Source of the DNA: Marsupella aquatica
Lineage: Eukaryota; Marchantiophyta
DNA length: 64,000 nucleotides
NCBI GenBank assembly: GCA_973895155.1
Contig: OZ316898.1
Location: 12,276,001 to 12,340,000 of the forward strand
Reading direction: 5' to 3'
Positions 21,227 to 31,002 of this stretch are shown one piece after another; positions within the stretch are counted from its first letter, which is position 1, and each line of letters starts with the position of its first letter. The notes under the pieces were generated by a model. That model ran no database searches and had not been told where the DNA came from. It saw only the letters and a list, made by a program, of their open reading frames with translations. The position numbers were made by a program, and so were the translations under genes.

Positions 21227-23809
21227 CTATGCAGTGCTATTAGGAGACCTCAATTTCGAGGGGCCTGCTGCTTCCTCGACTACTGGATTCTCCTCTTGCT
21301 TCAAGATTCCATTTAATTGAAAAATTCTCGAGCTCTCCTGCTCACTCAGCTTCTTATTCAAGATCAAATTTTCAGCATGGGCTTGTACCAGACCCTCCAC
21401 ATTCATTCGTATTGTTTGACATATGCTATTGAGTGAGAGCATAGATAAAGGCTCTTCAATGAGGACGCCCACCTGGAATGATTATAAAGATCATATTTAG
21501 TGACAACACGACATAAAGTTTCAATGTCGACAAATTTGTGTGAGTTGTGCTGAAATGAGAATGAGCATAGACAAGAACAAAGTAGGTCAACATAAAGGGC
21601 AACAAACACTCAGCAGCACGTGCACAGTCCATTTGATTGGTCCACAATGAAGAAGGAAAAACACCGAACTTCTTAATTCGGATCTGACAGGACCACTCAA
21701 GAATTCATCCAAGACAAGGAGAATGAATCAAAATGGCATCCACACGCCCACGGGCACATAAGGTGAGGACAACAACGGTACCTCTTCGATGCAGAAAAGG
21801 GCTCCGGCGCTAAAGAATGTGGCAGGTATCACAACCCAACTGCATTGATCCCATAACGCTAAAGGGAGTGCAGTGTGCCAAATCACCAAGAATCTTGATG
21901 TCAAACGTGTGTATGATAAAGGAATTGGAGTCTTCAAAATGCGCTCACAGGTTCCCAAATTATCATGAAACTGAGTCATATTCCGATCCTGGAGCAACTC
22001 AGATAAAACAGGTGATCAGGAAATGACAAAGAGAACACTTCTTGCAAGCAAACAGAGCAAGGAAGACCAAAGGATGCTTACCAGAAGGGCTCTTTGCATG
22101 TCTGACAAGCTGCAACTGCAGATTATTTCTGACATTGTCTGCAACATGTAGTTGGGTTTGTGAGGATACCCCAGAAGAAGTTCTAGCTCAATCTGATCAA
22201 GTAAACCTCGCAGGTCTTCTCTGAGGCTCCCGCCCCGAGTCAAATGATCTTTCAGACAGAATGGAAGAGCTACCTGCAAGCAAAAGTACCTGTCAACATG
22301 TGAAATTGCTAGATAAGCCACGAGTCCTTTAAAGGAGAGTATCTACTTTGAATTGTGAAAGTAGAGAGGGACGTAAAGTTGAACACACAATGGCGAGCAG
22401 AAAAACACAAACAGAAGCCCTACTATTTAAAATAGAGAAATGGCATTTCCAAGTGTTTTCTCTTAGAGTTAACAACCGCGACCCAGTGAAGGGATTTTCT
22501 TCCTCGGACGATATGATAGCAACAATTGCTTGCAGTTGAAGAAAATGCGTCCCTGTCCATTATATTGATGGAAAAGGGAGCTCACACTTCTATTTCCAAG
22601 ATACAACCTATTTCTCTAAAGGAGCTTGTGGATTACTTTCAGCATTGCTGTCAAAAGCATTTCCGTCACTTTATCCGAAACAATCTCTAGAAATCTAGTG
22701 CACAAATTTGAAAAGAACCAGTATCACTGTTCGTCTAGGTAAAATACTCCGCCATTATGCAGAGACGGATCAGAGTTAGTATGTCCTCCAATTTGACACT
22801 AACTTCAGAAATTGAGAATGAAGGAGCTCCTCTTATAACCGAGCTTTCAGTACAGGCTCGTTAAACAGTGGACTTCATCTTCTCCCCAATATAGTTCCTC
22901 GATGTCTAGTAATGAGGAACATCTGATTGCTCAAGGTTCCAGATGAGCAAGATGGAGAAAACCTTGAGCTTTGTTGCTGCAAAATTAGTGTACTCGAGTA
23001 GGGCACACTGTAGCTGGCAATTCGTGGCTCAAAACGTCAACACAGAACTATGTCAGTACTTGTGGGGTACTTACGCAATAGCGAAGCAGCCTGTCCCGTT
23101 TCTCCGAATCGGCAGGGAGCCGAATCCACGTGAGCGCTTGCCTTGAAAAATCCCGACTTCTGTTCACGTTCGATCCCCACGCTTTCTGGGCCTCGTCAAA
23201 CCTCCCATAAGAGGCGTTAGTGCGGAACACCAGCAGGAGAGCCAACGCCGGAGCTGTGAGCTGGAATGGGAGGGATGGAACGTGAAGCAGGGGAACCCAG
23301 AACGGAAAACATTCGAGGAGTACAGCCTCATTGAAAGTAGCCACTATGGCTGCAAGGAACGTGAGCTTGAGCACCGGTGGTCCCAAGGACCGAATCACTC
23401 GAGAGGATGCAATTGACAAGATATGGCGGCTGTGTCTGTCGCTGCTCCGGTGCCTCGTCCAGTCCTCTTGCTCGAAAACGGTCCGTCTAAACATCATGGA
23501 CTCATCCTTTTCAAGGTCCGCTGATTCTTCAAGACCCTCCTCGTCGTGAGCCATCGCCAGGGCCCGAATTCCAGCGCGGAGGCCCGCTTCCCTCTCCCAT
23601 GGTGGCCGTTTGGGGCTAGTAGTGACGCCTCGGCGGAGACTCCTCTCAAACCTGCGCGAAATTCGGAAGGTCTGACGAAATGGCAGTCGTGCGAGGGCAG
23701 CAGCCGGCCATCTCGAATCCCCCATTTTGGCCCTGACAGTCCATAGGTTGTTGTTGCAATACCCGCTGATGCCCTCCACGAGATCTGCCATCACTAACGA
23801 ATGCTGCAT
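21227..23809 (-). CDS. Bestrophin-like chloride channel of the plant thylakoid type (VCCN1/UPF0187 family)
   Basis: Four exons on the minus strand: 23809-23075, 22273-22082, 21997-21782 and 21472-21227. All introns are GT..AG and all junctions are phase 0, giving 462 aa. Residues 108-245 carry 'RRTVFEQEDWTRHRSS', a first membrane segment (about 145-160), then 'PSLPFQLTAPALALLLVFR' and 'SYGRFDEAQKAWGSNVNRSRD', the family signature. Exon 3 has 'CERILKTPIP', 'SRFLVIWH', 'LPLALWDQC' and 'IPATFFSAGALFCIEE'. Exon 4 begins 'VGVLIEEPLSML'. The Arabidopsis relatives are voltage-dependent anion channels of the thylakoid membrane that tune proton motive force. The first 105 residues are Arg/Ser/Ala-rich with few acids before residue 88, which fits a transit peptide (inference). 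The length is a little above the usual 410 or so. The acidic C-terminus is species-specific. Confidence 0.92.
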
Positions 23810-24385
23810 TTACCCCAACCCCTGCCTCATCTGAAAATTTGCGCGTCACAGCAACAGCAGCACGACAGAAAATTCGAAACTAGAACTGATCGAGGTGTTC
23901 CTGAAAATACGCTCTCCCCGAGCCCTGCACATGAATTGCCAATTGAGAGACGAGCTTGAGCGCCATCCCTGATCATCATTCTTCGTTCAAGCGTCGGGGC
24001 AAGGACGAGGCATCTACCGTAATCGACGTACAGCACCAATTCATCTACTCGGAGAGTCCTCAATTTGAGCGATCAGTTCCAATTCCTTCTTTCCTTCCTT
24101 CCTTGCTTGCTTGCTGCCCATGGCAGCTCAAGATGGTAGCTCAAGATTCAGATCACCTCTAACTTACTGGTCAGAGATTCTAAACACGGAAACCAATTTC
24201 CGACCAATTCAGAGCGATCCTCAAAGTGATGCAGAGTGTTCAGAGTGAAGGTTGGATGCGTGCAAGCATCCATAGCCCAGCAATTTGATTGAAGACGGGT
24301 GTGGCATTGGATTTTCTTTGGATGGACCCGCAAAGAGAAAAAAGACGCGGAATCTTGCCAGTCCGAATCTGAAGGTTGACTACTG
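23810..24385 (-). promoter_or_regulatory. Upstream region of the bestrophin gene
   Basis: Balanced DNA with a tetranucleotide run of ttcc/ttgc type at about 24087-24114. The bestrophin transcript probably starts somewhere in this interval on the minus strand. No definite TATA box can be named. Confidence 0.35.
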
Positions 24386-24409
24386 GTGAGTGAGGAGCAA
24401 AAGACACTT

Positions 24410-24835
24410 CAATCCCTTAAAAGACTCGTTTCTTTACTTTATGGAAGAGAGAGAATTCTGATAAGAGCGTGGTATTTTGAGATTTCTCCTTCCTTCAAAT
24501 CCCTTCACAGACTCGGGTCTTTTGAATTTGTCTCTCCTTTATGGAAGAGAGAATTCTCAACACAGTTGTCTCTTTGTATTTCTCTCTACTTTATGGAAGA
24601 GAAATTTGTGATCACAGTTTCCTCTTTGTATTTTTCTCTGCTTTATGGAAGAGAGAGAATTCTCATCCCAGTTGTCTCTTTGTCTTTTTCTCTACTTTAT
24701 GAAAGGGAGAGAATTCTCATCACAGTTGTCTCTTTGTATTTTTCTCTACTTTTTGGAAGACAGAGAATTCTCTCCTTCTTTTAAATCCCTTTAAAGACTT
24801 GTCTCTTTGTATTTCTCAGTATTTTATGGAAGAGA
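24410..24835 (+). repeat. About 55-60-bp minisatellite ('tttatggaagagagagaatt')
   Basis: Six or seven units carry 'ctactttatggaagagagag', 'aattctcatcacagttg' and 'tctctttgtattt' in the same order, with small length changes. A 132-codon open frame across it (24386-24784) is repetitive and unlikely to be a gene. Confidence 0.85.
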
Positions 24836-25195
24836 TCATCACAGGCTGGTATTGAAAATTAAGCCTGGATAGACCTCTAGGTTTGTCAAATTGTTCCCAT
24901 GGATTTATGGATTTGTGCGACTCAGGTAGACGACATTTTAACCACAATGCCATACAGAATATTCTGATTGTGTGGTTTCTGTCTAGGGCCCATGGGAGCA
25001 TTGTTTTCCGCTGGTATTAATATTTTGATTTACAGTTAATAATAGAGTGGAGAAAAATGTAACTTTATTCATTCATCTTTTTTTTCAATAATTATTTGCC
25101 AAATAATTATTCTATTAGAACCTTCTATGATTGGTGAACATGGTATGATAAGTTTTCTCCTGATTTTTTCTTAGTTGAAAAAGAAATTAAACAAG

Positions 25196-25400
25196 GATGG
25201 ACCTCCATGTTTGCCAAAATGCTCAGATATACTTTTGCAACCGGGATGGACTGCATTGGAATCCTCTTTTATGCTCATGTAATACATATTAGAATAGACA
25301 TATGGACCTCACGTGTGCCAAAATGCTCGTGTATACTTTTGCAACCAGGATGGACTGGAGTGAAATCCTCTTTTCTGCTTGTAGTACATATTACATAGAT
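25196..25400 (+). repeat. Tandem duplication, about 103 bp, two copies
   Basis: Both copies share 'atggacctc', then 'gccaaaatgctc' and 'tatacttttgcaacc', and close with 'tcctctttt.tgct' and 'gtaatacatatt' or 'gtagtacatatt'. The surrounding DNA from 24836 to 26060 shows no gene. Confidence 0.75.
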
Positions 25401-26069
25401 GACCAAACTGTGACAAGTAGTCCACTCAATTCCCAATGAAATTTGATTACTCTAGGTTCATTGGAAAAATATTTCAAAGTAATCAAACAAATTCAGATTA
25501 CATTGCTTATAGGGGGAGATACTTAATGTCAAAGTCAGCTACTAAAACCTTTTTGGAAGCGCAAAATGGGGATAGTGAGTGATGGACTAAACTTTAGAAA
25601 GTCATAACTCTCTCAATTCTTTGTGAATGTTAGTAATATTAGACTTGTTGGAATCTCTTTCCAAGGTTCTTCTAATGAGCCCAAGAAGAGCTGATTCAGT
25701 TTAATATCAAGTGAAATTTTGCTGTCAAACATGTTCTGGAAACAAGAAGGGTGTCAAAGAGTGAAAGTGTCAAAGTGTCTCAAACCATTGGGTGTTGCAT
25801 AGTTAGTGGGCACAGTCCATGGAAGCATCAATTTAAAAAAAAAGGAGCAAGTTTTATTACTTGTCTCTTAGCAAAAACAGGAAATTTTGACCTGCATGAA
25901 ATTGGGGTTTGTAGTCAAGTCAAGAAAGGAGAAAAAGAATTAAAAAAATTAGGAGGAACCAGAATCTTTCAAAGATACAAGTAAATCACATGTTTTTATA
26001 TGAAGTACTATGGGCAACCAGAGTACTATCATGTATACGAAAATCTTCAATTGCTGGATTTATTGATTA

Positions 26070-26660
26070 CTAGCTCAATACCCGTGCATTGCACAAAAGA
26101 TGTCGTGACGGCCAAGATGTCATTGAGAACAAAAGAGGTCATGTCGGCCAAGAGGTTGTTGAGAAGAAAGATGTTGTGTCGCCCAAGAAATTTTTGAGAA
26201 CAAAAGATGTCGTGTCGGCAAGATGTTGATGATAAACAAAATATGTCGTGTCGGCCAAGCTGTCGTTGAGAACAAAAGATGTCGTATCGACTAAGATGTC
26301 ATGTCGGCCAAGATTTGGTTGAGAAAAAAGATGTCGTGTCGACCAAGAGGTTGTTGAGAAAAAAGTTGTATTGGCCAAGAGGTCGTTGAGAAAAATGATG
26401 TCGTGTTGGCCAAGATCTCATTGATAAAAAAGATGTTGTGTGACCGGCCAAGAAATCATTGAGATAAAGGATCTTGTGTTGGCAAAGAAGTCGTTGAGAA
26501 AAAAGATGTCATGTCGGCCAAGACGTCGTTGAGAGAAAATATGTTGTGTCGGGCAAGACATCATTGTGAAAAAAGAGTCGTGTCGGCCAAGACGTCATTG
26601 AGAAAACAGATGTCGTGTTGGCCAAGACGTCATTGAGGAAAAATATCAGTGCATTGCACA
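26070..26660 (-). mobile_element. Minisatellite array with Helitron-like 3' end (copy 3, minus)
   Basis: On the minus strand about 540 bases of 36-38 base units ('gacatcttggccgacacgac' type) end at the hairpin gtgcaatgcac (plus coordinates 26084-26094). A 10-base spacer follows, then CTAG (26070-26073), then T. This is the cleanest terminus in the window. A second hairpin, gtgcattgcac, sits inside at 26649-26659, showing end-to-end joining of two copies. Minus-strand frames encode repetitive 'DTTSFV.N..LA' peptides, which are array translations. Confidence 0.6.
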
Positions 26661-26879
26661 AAAGATGTCGTGTCGCCCAAGATGTTGTTATCTGAAAGAT
26701 GTCATGAAGTAAAAAGATGTCATTAAGAAAAAAAGAAGTCATTTTTCCAAAGATGTCATTATGTGAAAGATGGCGTTAAGAAAAAGGTGTCATTTTGCCA
26801 AACTAAGTGATTGTGAAGTAAAAGATGTTATAAATAAAAAAGTGTCGTTTCACCCAAATTGTCATTAATATGTGAAAGA

Positions 26880-27400
26880 TGGCTCAATACCCGTGCGTTG
26901 CACAAAAGATGTCGTTAAGAAAAAATATGTTGTGTTGCCAAAGATGTTGTCATGAAAAAAGGTGATGTTGCCAACAATTTTGTTAAGTAAAAACATGTTG
27001 TGTTGTCAAAGATTTTTTTAAGAAAAAAGATGTCATGTTGCCAAAGATGTCGTTAAGAAAAAAGATGTCATGTTGCCAAAGAAGTTGTTAATATGTGAAA
27101 GATGTTGTGAAGTAAAAAGATGTCATTAAGAACTATGATGTCGTGATGCCAAAGGTGTCGTGAAGAAAAAATGTTCTTATGTGAAAAATGTTGTGAAGTA
27201 AAAGATGTCAATGCACCAAAGATGTCTTTATGTCCAAGATGTTGTCAGGTAAAAGATGATGTTTTACGAAAGATGTTATTAAGTATTTGTTTGTTAAGTA
27301 CAAAATGGTCGATAAGTAAAGGGATGTCATTAGACAAAGATGTAAGTTGTGAAGTAAAAGATGTTCTTAAGTACAATTGAAAATATTGCTAGTAAACCAT
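26880..27400 (-). mobile_element. Minisatellite array joined to a hairpin (copy 4, minus)
   Basis: The hairpin gtgcgttgcac is at 26893-26903 and has the same 10-base spacer (ctcaataccc on plus). The terminal four bases have decayed to CCAT on the minus strand. The array beside it uses 'aagatgtc(a/g)t' and 'gccaaagatgtt' units of 20-30 bases. It is the same family as the arrays at 54.4-55.2 kb in reverse orientation. Confidence 0.5.
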
Positions 27401-27443
27401 GTTAAGTAAAAAAAGTTGTTAAGTTGTTGCCACTTTTTTGCCA

Positions 27444-27990
27444 CCCCTTGCATCCTGAAGCCCCATTGATAACCCCAAAGTTTTTGTTACTTTAAGCTTT
27501 TTACTTAAAATTACCATGGCTGCTTACTTGGCTTTGGCCGCCCGAATGCCAAGCGGGATGCCAAGACCCCTTGGGATAATAGCACGGCTTGGATGACTTT
27601 TCAACAACTCTTCACTACCCCTTGCATCTTAGAACCCCATTGGGCCCAAAGTTTTGGCTACCTTAGAGTTCTTACTTAAAGTCGCCGCAATAGCTTAATT
27701 GGCATTGGCCGCCCCAATGTCAAGACCCCCTCGGGTAACGGAGCAGCTTGGCTGACTTTTCAACAGCCCTTTCTCTACCCTTGCATATATCTTGGAACCC
27801 CATCAGTAACCCCGATTTTTTTGGTTACTTTAAGCTTAGTTTCCTTAAAGTTGACCGTGGCCGCTTACTTGGCTGTGGCCGCCCCAATGCCAATTCCCCT
27901 TGGGGCAACGGCACGACTCAGCCCACTTTTCAACAAAACAATTTGCCCTACCCCTTGCATGGAACCCCTTTGGTAACCTCATCCAAGTTT
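27444..27990 (+). repeat. About 170-bp tandem repeat, four partial units
   Basis: The word 'ccccttgcat' recurs at 27444, 27618, about 27777 and 27951. Each is followed by an 'accccat' step, 'gttactttaagc' or 'gctaccttagag', then 'ttggc(t/a)ttggccgcc' and 'gacttttcaaca'. The GC-rich tail to about 28260 shares 'gaccaactttggtc' with 2980-3010. The 138- and 84-codon frames here have no family resemblance. Confidence 0.8.
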
Positions 27991-28269
27991 ACTCGGCTCC
28001 TTACTCGCCAATACCATGCCCCCCTGGGGTGGTGGTGTGGTTTGCATCACTTTCCAACATTGGAGGACCTGCCACCCCCGGACCAACTTTGGTCCAGATA
28101 TTTTGGCCCCCACCCCATGCCTCTTCCTGTGCTAAACAAAGTGGCAAGACATAACAACAACTGAGGGGTTGTTGGGGAGTTGGAACCCGGGGCAAGATTG
28201 AGTTAGGTTGGGGATGGGACCTTGGGGTCTCGGGTTTCATTCCACCCCGGGATGTTGGGTCTAGCATTT

Positions 28270-29045
28270 TTTACAACATTATTTTTTTGTTTTTGGCCAG
28301 TGTGACAAATGTCAGCCTCTCAAAGGAAGGAAATGCTAGGAGTATTCTTCAACAATTTTTCTTGAATTATATCTTCTTCATCAGATATCCCTAGATTGAC
28401 GTACAACGGTTAGATTTTGGCAAATGGGGTCCATGATTTGGTGGGAGAGTGGCCAATGGTATGCAAAGAATCTAGGAATTTTTTGGCAAAAGTAACGGAA
28501 AAAGTGGTGAACATATTTTGGGGAGGTGGAATTTGGCAAAAGTTTGCACCTAAAAACTACGTTGTTTGGATGAGGCCGGGGCCAGGGTAGTCTCAGGAGT
28601 CATCATCCCTTCCTCTTCACTCTCCCTCATCGCTCTCCCTCTTCTAGCTATTGGGTAATGGGTATTGCTCCTCTTCACACTCCCTCTTCTTGCCATTGGG
28701 TAGTTGTTGTTGCTTAAAAGTACTCATTAAATGCCTGGAGCCCTTATAAGCTCACATAGGCTTGGAATAGCGAGCTCCAAACTCCAAAAGGAAAGAAGCT
28801 ACGCTCTTCCCTCTCTCTTAAAAGTTGTACTCTGATGGTACAATTGTACCTCCTTTTATAGGACCTCTATCCCCTTTGTACCTTGTACCTGGGGCTCCTA
28901 AGAGTAATGAGCTCATATGTTGTACCTGAAGGTACAATAGTACCTGTCTTGTGCATCTTTGTGTACTTGTTTTGTGCACACCAAGCCCTATACCAGGTTT
29001 CCTCACGTTCCTTTTTTTTCCCCAATTGGTTCCATATTTACAGGT
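28270..29045. other. Gene-free stretch
   Basis: Mixed DNA with a short 'ggtacaa' palindromic patch (about 28840-28945). I see no gene. Confidence 0.4.
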
Positions 29046-29047
29046 TT

Positions 29048-29132
29048 CAATTATTCTCACCCAAAAGGACACTCCAAATTTGAATGACGACCACGCCATT
29101 TTTTGGCGCAACTGTGTATTATAGTTTAGGAT
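29048..29132 (-). repeat. Dispersed repeat segment 'A' (minus copy)
   Basis: The reverse complement matches 53090-53165. Both read 'cctaaactataataca', then 'gttgcg', then 'tggtcgtcatt(c/t)aaattt' and 'agtgtcc'. In both places segment A lies upstream, in the element's own direction, of a minisatellite array ending in the same hairpin. Confidence 0.7.
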
Positions 29133-29369
29133 GGTCAGCAAGCTATACAAGCTGCTAGATACATTGGTCAAGGTTTTATTGTTACATTGGATCAACTCTG
29201 TGGCAGGGAAATGTAGCACAGTTTAATGAATCTTCAACCTATTTAATGGGTTCCTTTCAGTTCTTTTAACCTATGGGACTTAAACAGTGGTAAGTATAAT
29301 TTGCGAGAAAACAAATATAAATCCATTTAGTTAATCTATAATGTCCCAAGTATCCAATGGTTCATTTTT

Positions 29370-29930
29370 TGTTTGGGGCCCCAGCCAGTAGTTGCTTACT
29401 ACTTAGATGATTTTTCCCCTGGGATTTGTCCACACTCCGTACTTCAGTCTAGAAAACAGGCAAAGTTAGTTCGCTTGAGAAGCTTTCTACGCAATTTTCT
29501 CTTGCCAATGGCAGACGGGATAGGGACTCAACTGAGAACCGGTCGGGTAATGAACCCCCTGCTGTAACCGTCCATATGGACGGTGGCAGTTGGAGGTGGA
29601 AACTTGAAACTCTCGAACAAAACAAAAAATCCGGGAAAATTGTAAACATCTACTCCATATGCACGGACCCGAACTTCTTGATTTCGGCCTATGAACAAAT
29701 TAAGTCACACACAGGTACTATGATACCAGAGTGGGAGGGCCAGGAAATAGAAAACCTCTGCCTTCGTCGAGTGGCTCTGGAAAGTATAGATCGTGCGTGG
29801 TTTGAAAGAACTGCCGAATTACTTCGAAGTGAACGTGGAAGTATATCCCAAGTTCATCAATTAGTAGGTAGAGAATCTCATATTTTTGGAACTTTGAAGT
29901 ATCAATGTCTTCTCAGTAATGCACCATAGT
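29370..29930 (+). pseudogene. Probable mitochondrial DNA insertion: group II intron maturase fragment
   Basis: The plus frame at 29576-29929 encodes a 117-aa piece. 'KSGKIVNIYSICTDPNFL', 'SAYEQIKSHTGTMIP' and 'WFERTAELLRSERG' follow the pattern of the N-terminal part of group II intron reverse transcriptase/maturases (a '.DP.FL..AYE.IKS..G.M.PG.D' block then 'WFE...'). Many plant mitochondrial introns carry such ORFs. The catalytic RT blocks and domain X are missing, and the conserved PG..D has become PEWEG, so it cannot be active. The preceding bases to about 29370 lack repeats and may be intron sequence too. Origin by mitochondrion-to-nucleus transfer is inference. Confidence 0.5.
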
Positions 29931-31002
29931 GGGATACTGTATATATGGATCTGGGTTATCTACAGCATCTAAAAATAGTTCACATTCTTTAAGAAATCAT
30001 GATGGTCCTATGAAGGGAAGTGAGTAGGACAACCTACAAGGAAAGTAAACCAACTGTTCACGTCAGCAAATGAACATCGGACAGGGCTCCTCTTATGGTG
30101 CCAGCTGTGGGCTAATTAACTCCTTGTTACCACAACATCATGGGTCATCCTAACTCCTCAAAACTTGGGTTGAAGCTCTTTTTCGGGGGACATCCTAGCC
30201 CACAATTTTTTGGTACATTCTATCCCGCAATGCCCCTGGAAACAGGGCGTTATTATGTATAGAAGGAGAAATTTGCACTTTCGTTGTATTTTCTTAATAC
30301 AAGAGTGCTTGCTGCCAACAATGTCATGCCGATGCAGACAATAGCCCCAATGTCATGTTCTCCTCCCACATTTTAGATCACCCAAAAACTCGATACTCCT
30401 TTGACCAGGGCTGTAGATTTACAGCCGATACTCCTTTGATCATTTTCGAAGCTCATTGTTCATACATCGGTTGCAAACTGTAAGGTGAAGGCATCATAAA
30501 TATGGTCGCAAATCCTACCATGTGCCATCTGTTGATCCAATACTATGCAAAGAAGTGTTCTTCAGCAGCAGTCTAAAATGTAGCCGACATGGACTTGTTT
30601 GAAATTTCCAACTTGAATCTGGCAGCTTCAACCTGAGGACAAAAGTACCTCTCTAAAACTTTTACTGATGAGGCCAACTCCCCATCAACTACTTTTAACA
30701 TCAATATGCTATTCTAGAACAATGAATCAGATGCATTGTAGCCTCGTTAGATCTCCCAAGCAGAGGGCATGTACTGCCAATCATTGATACTTTGAATCAA
30801 CGACATTTACAGCCAATGATTGAAACCCTCACTACAATTCCCCAGATACGGTCATTGCAGTAGTACGGGAGTAGGGTTGATTTTGAGCCCATCTACAACA
30901 TTTTTTATAGGCAATCCTAATCCACTGAGAACATGGTATAGGGGGCAAAAATGACCACTTAAATACATAACCCTGGTTCCGTCCGGGACATCTGATATGA
31001 AA
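29931..31002. other. Gene-free stretch; probable 3' flank of the TPRA1-like gene
   Basis: Balanced DNA without recognisable coding signal. The part nearest 31002 should be the minus-strand 3' UTR. Confidence 0.4.

Noticed and set aside
26139-26742. Minus frames with repeated 'DTTSFV' peptides, at first sight a repeat protein
   Set aside because: The period follows the DNA minisatellite and contains frameshifts between blocks. It ends at the transposon-like terminus.
26070-27400. CRISPR-like array (regularly repeated short units)
   Set aside because: Units are directly adjacent with no unique spacers, they vary gradually, and the genome is eukaryotic.
27748-28267. Open frames of 84-138 codons in GC-rich DNA
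   Set aside because: They fall on the 170-bp tandem repeat and its C-rich tail. Frames on both strands overlap fully.
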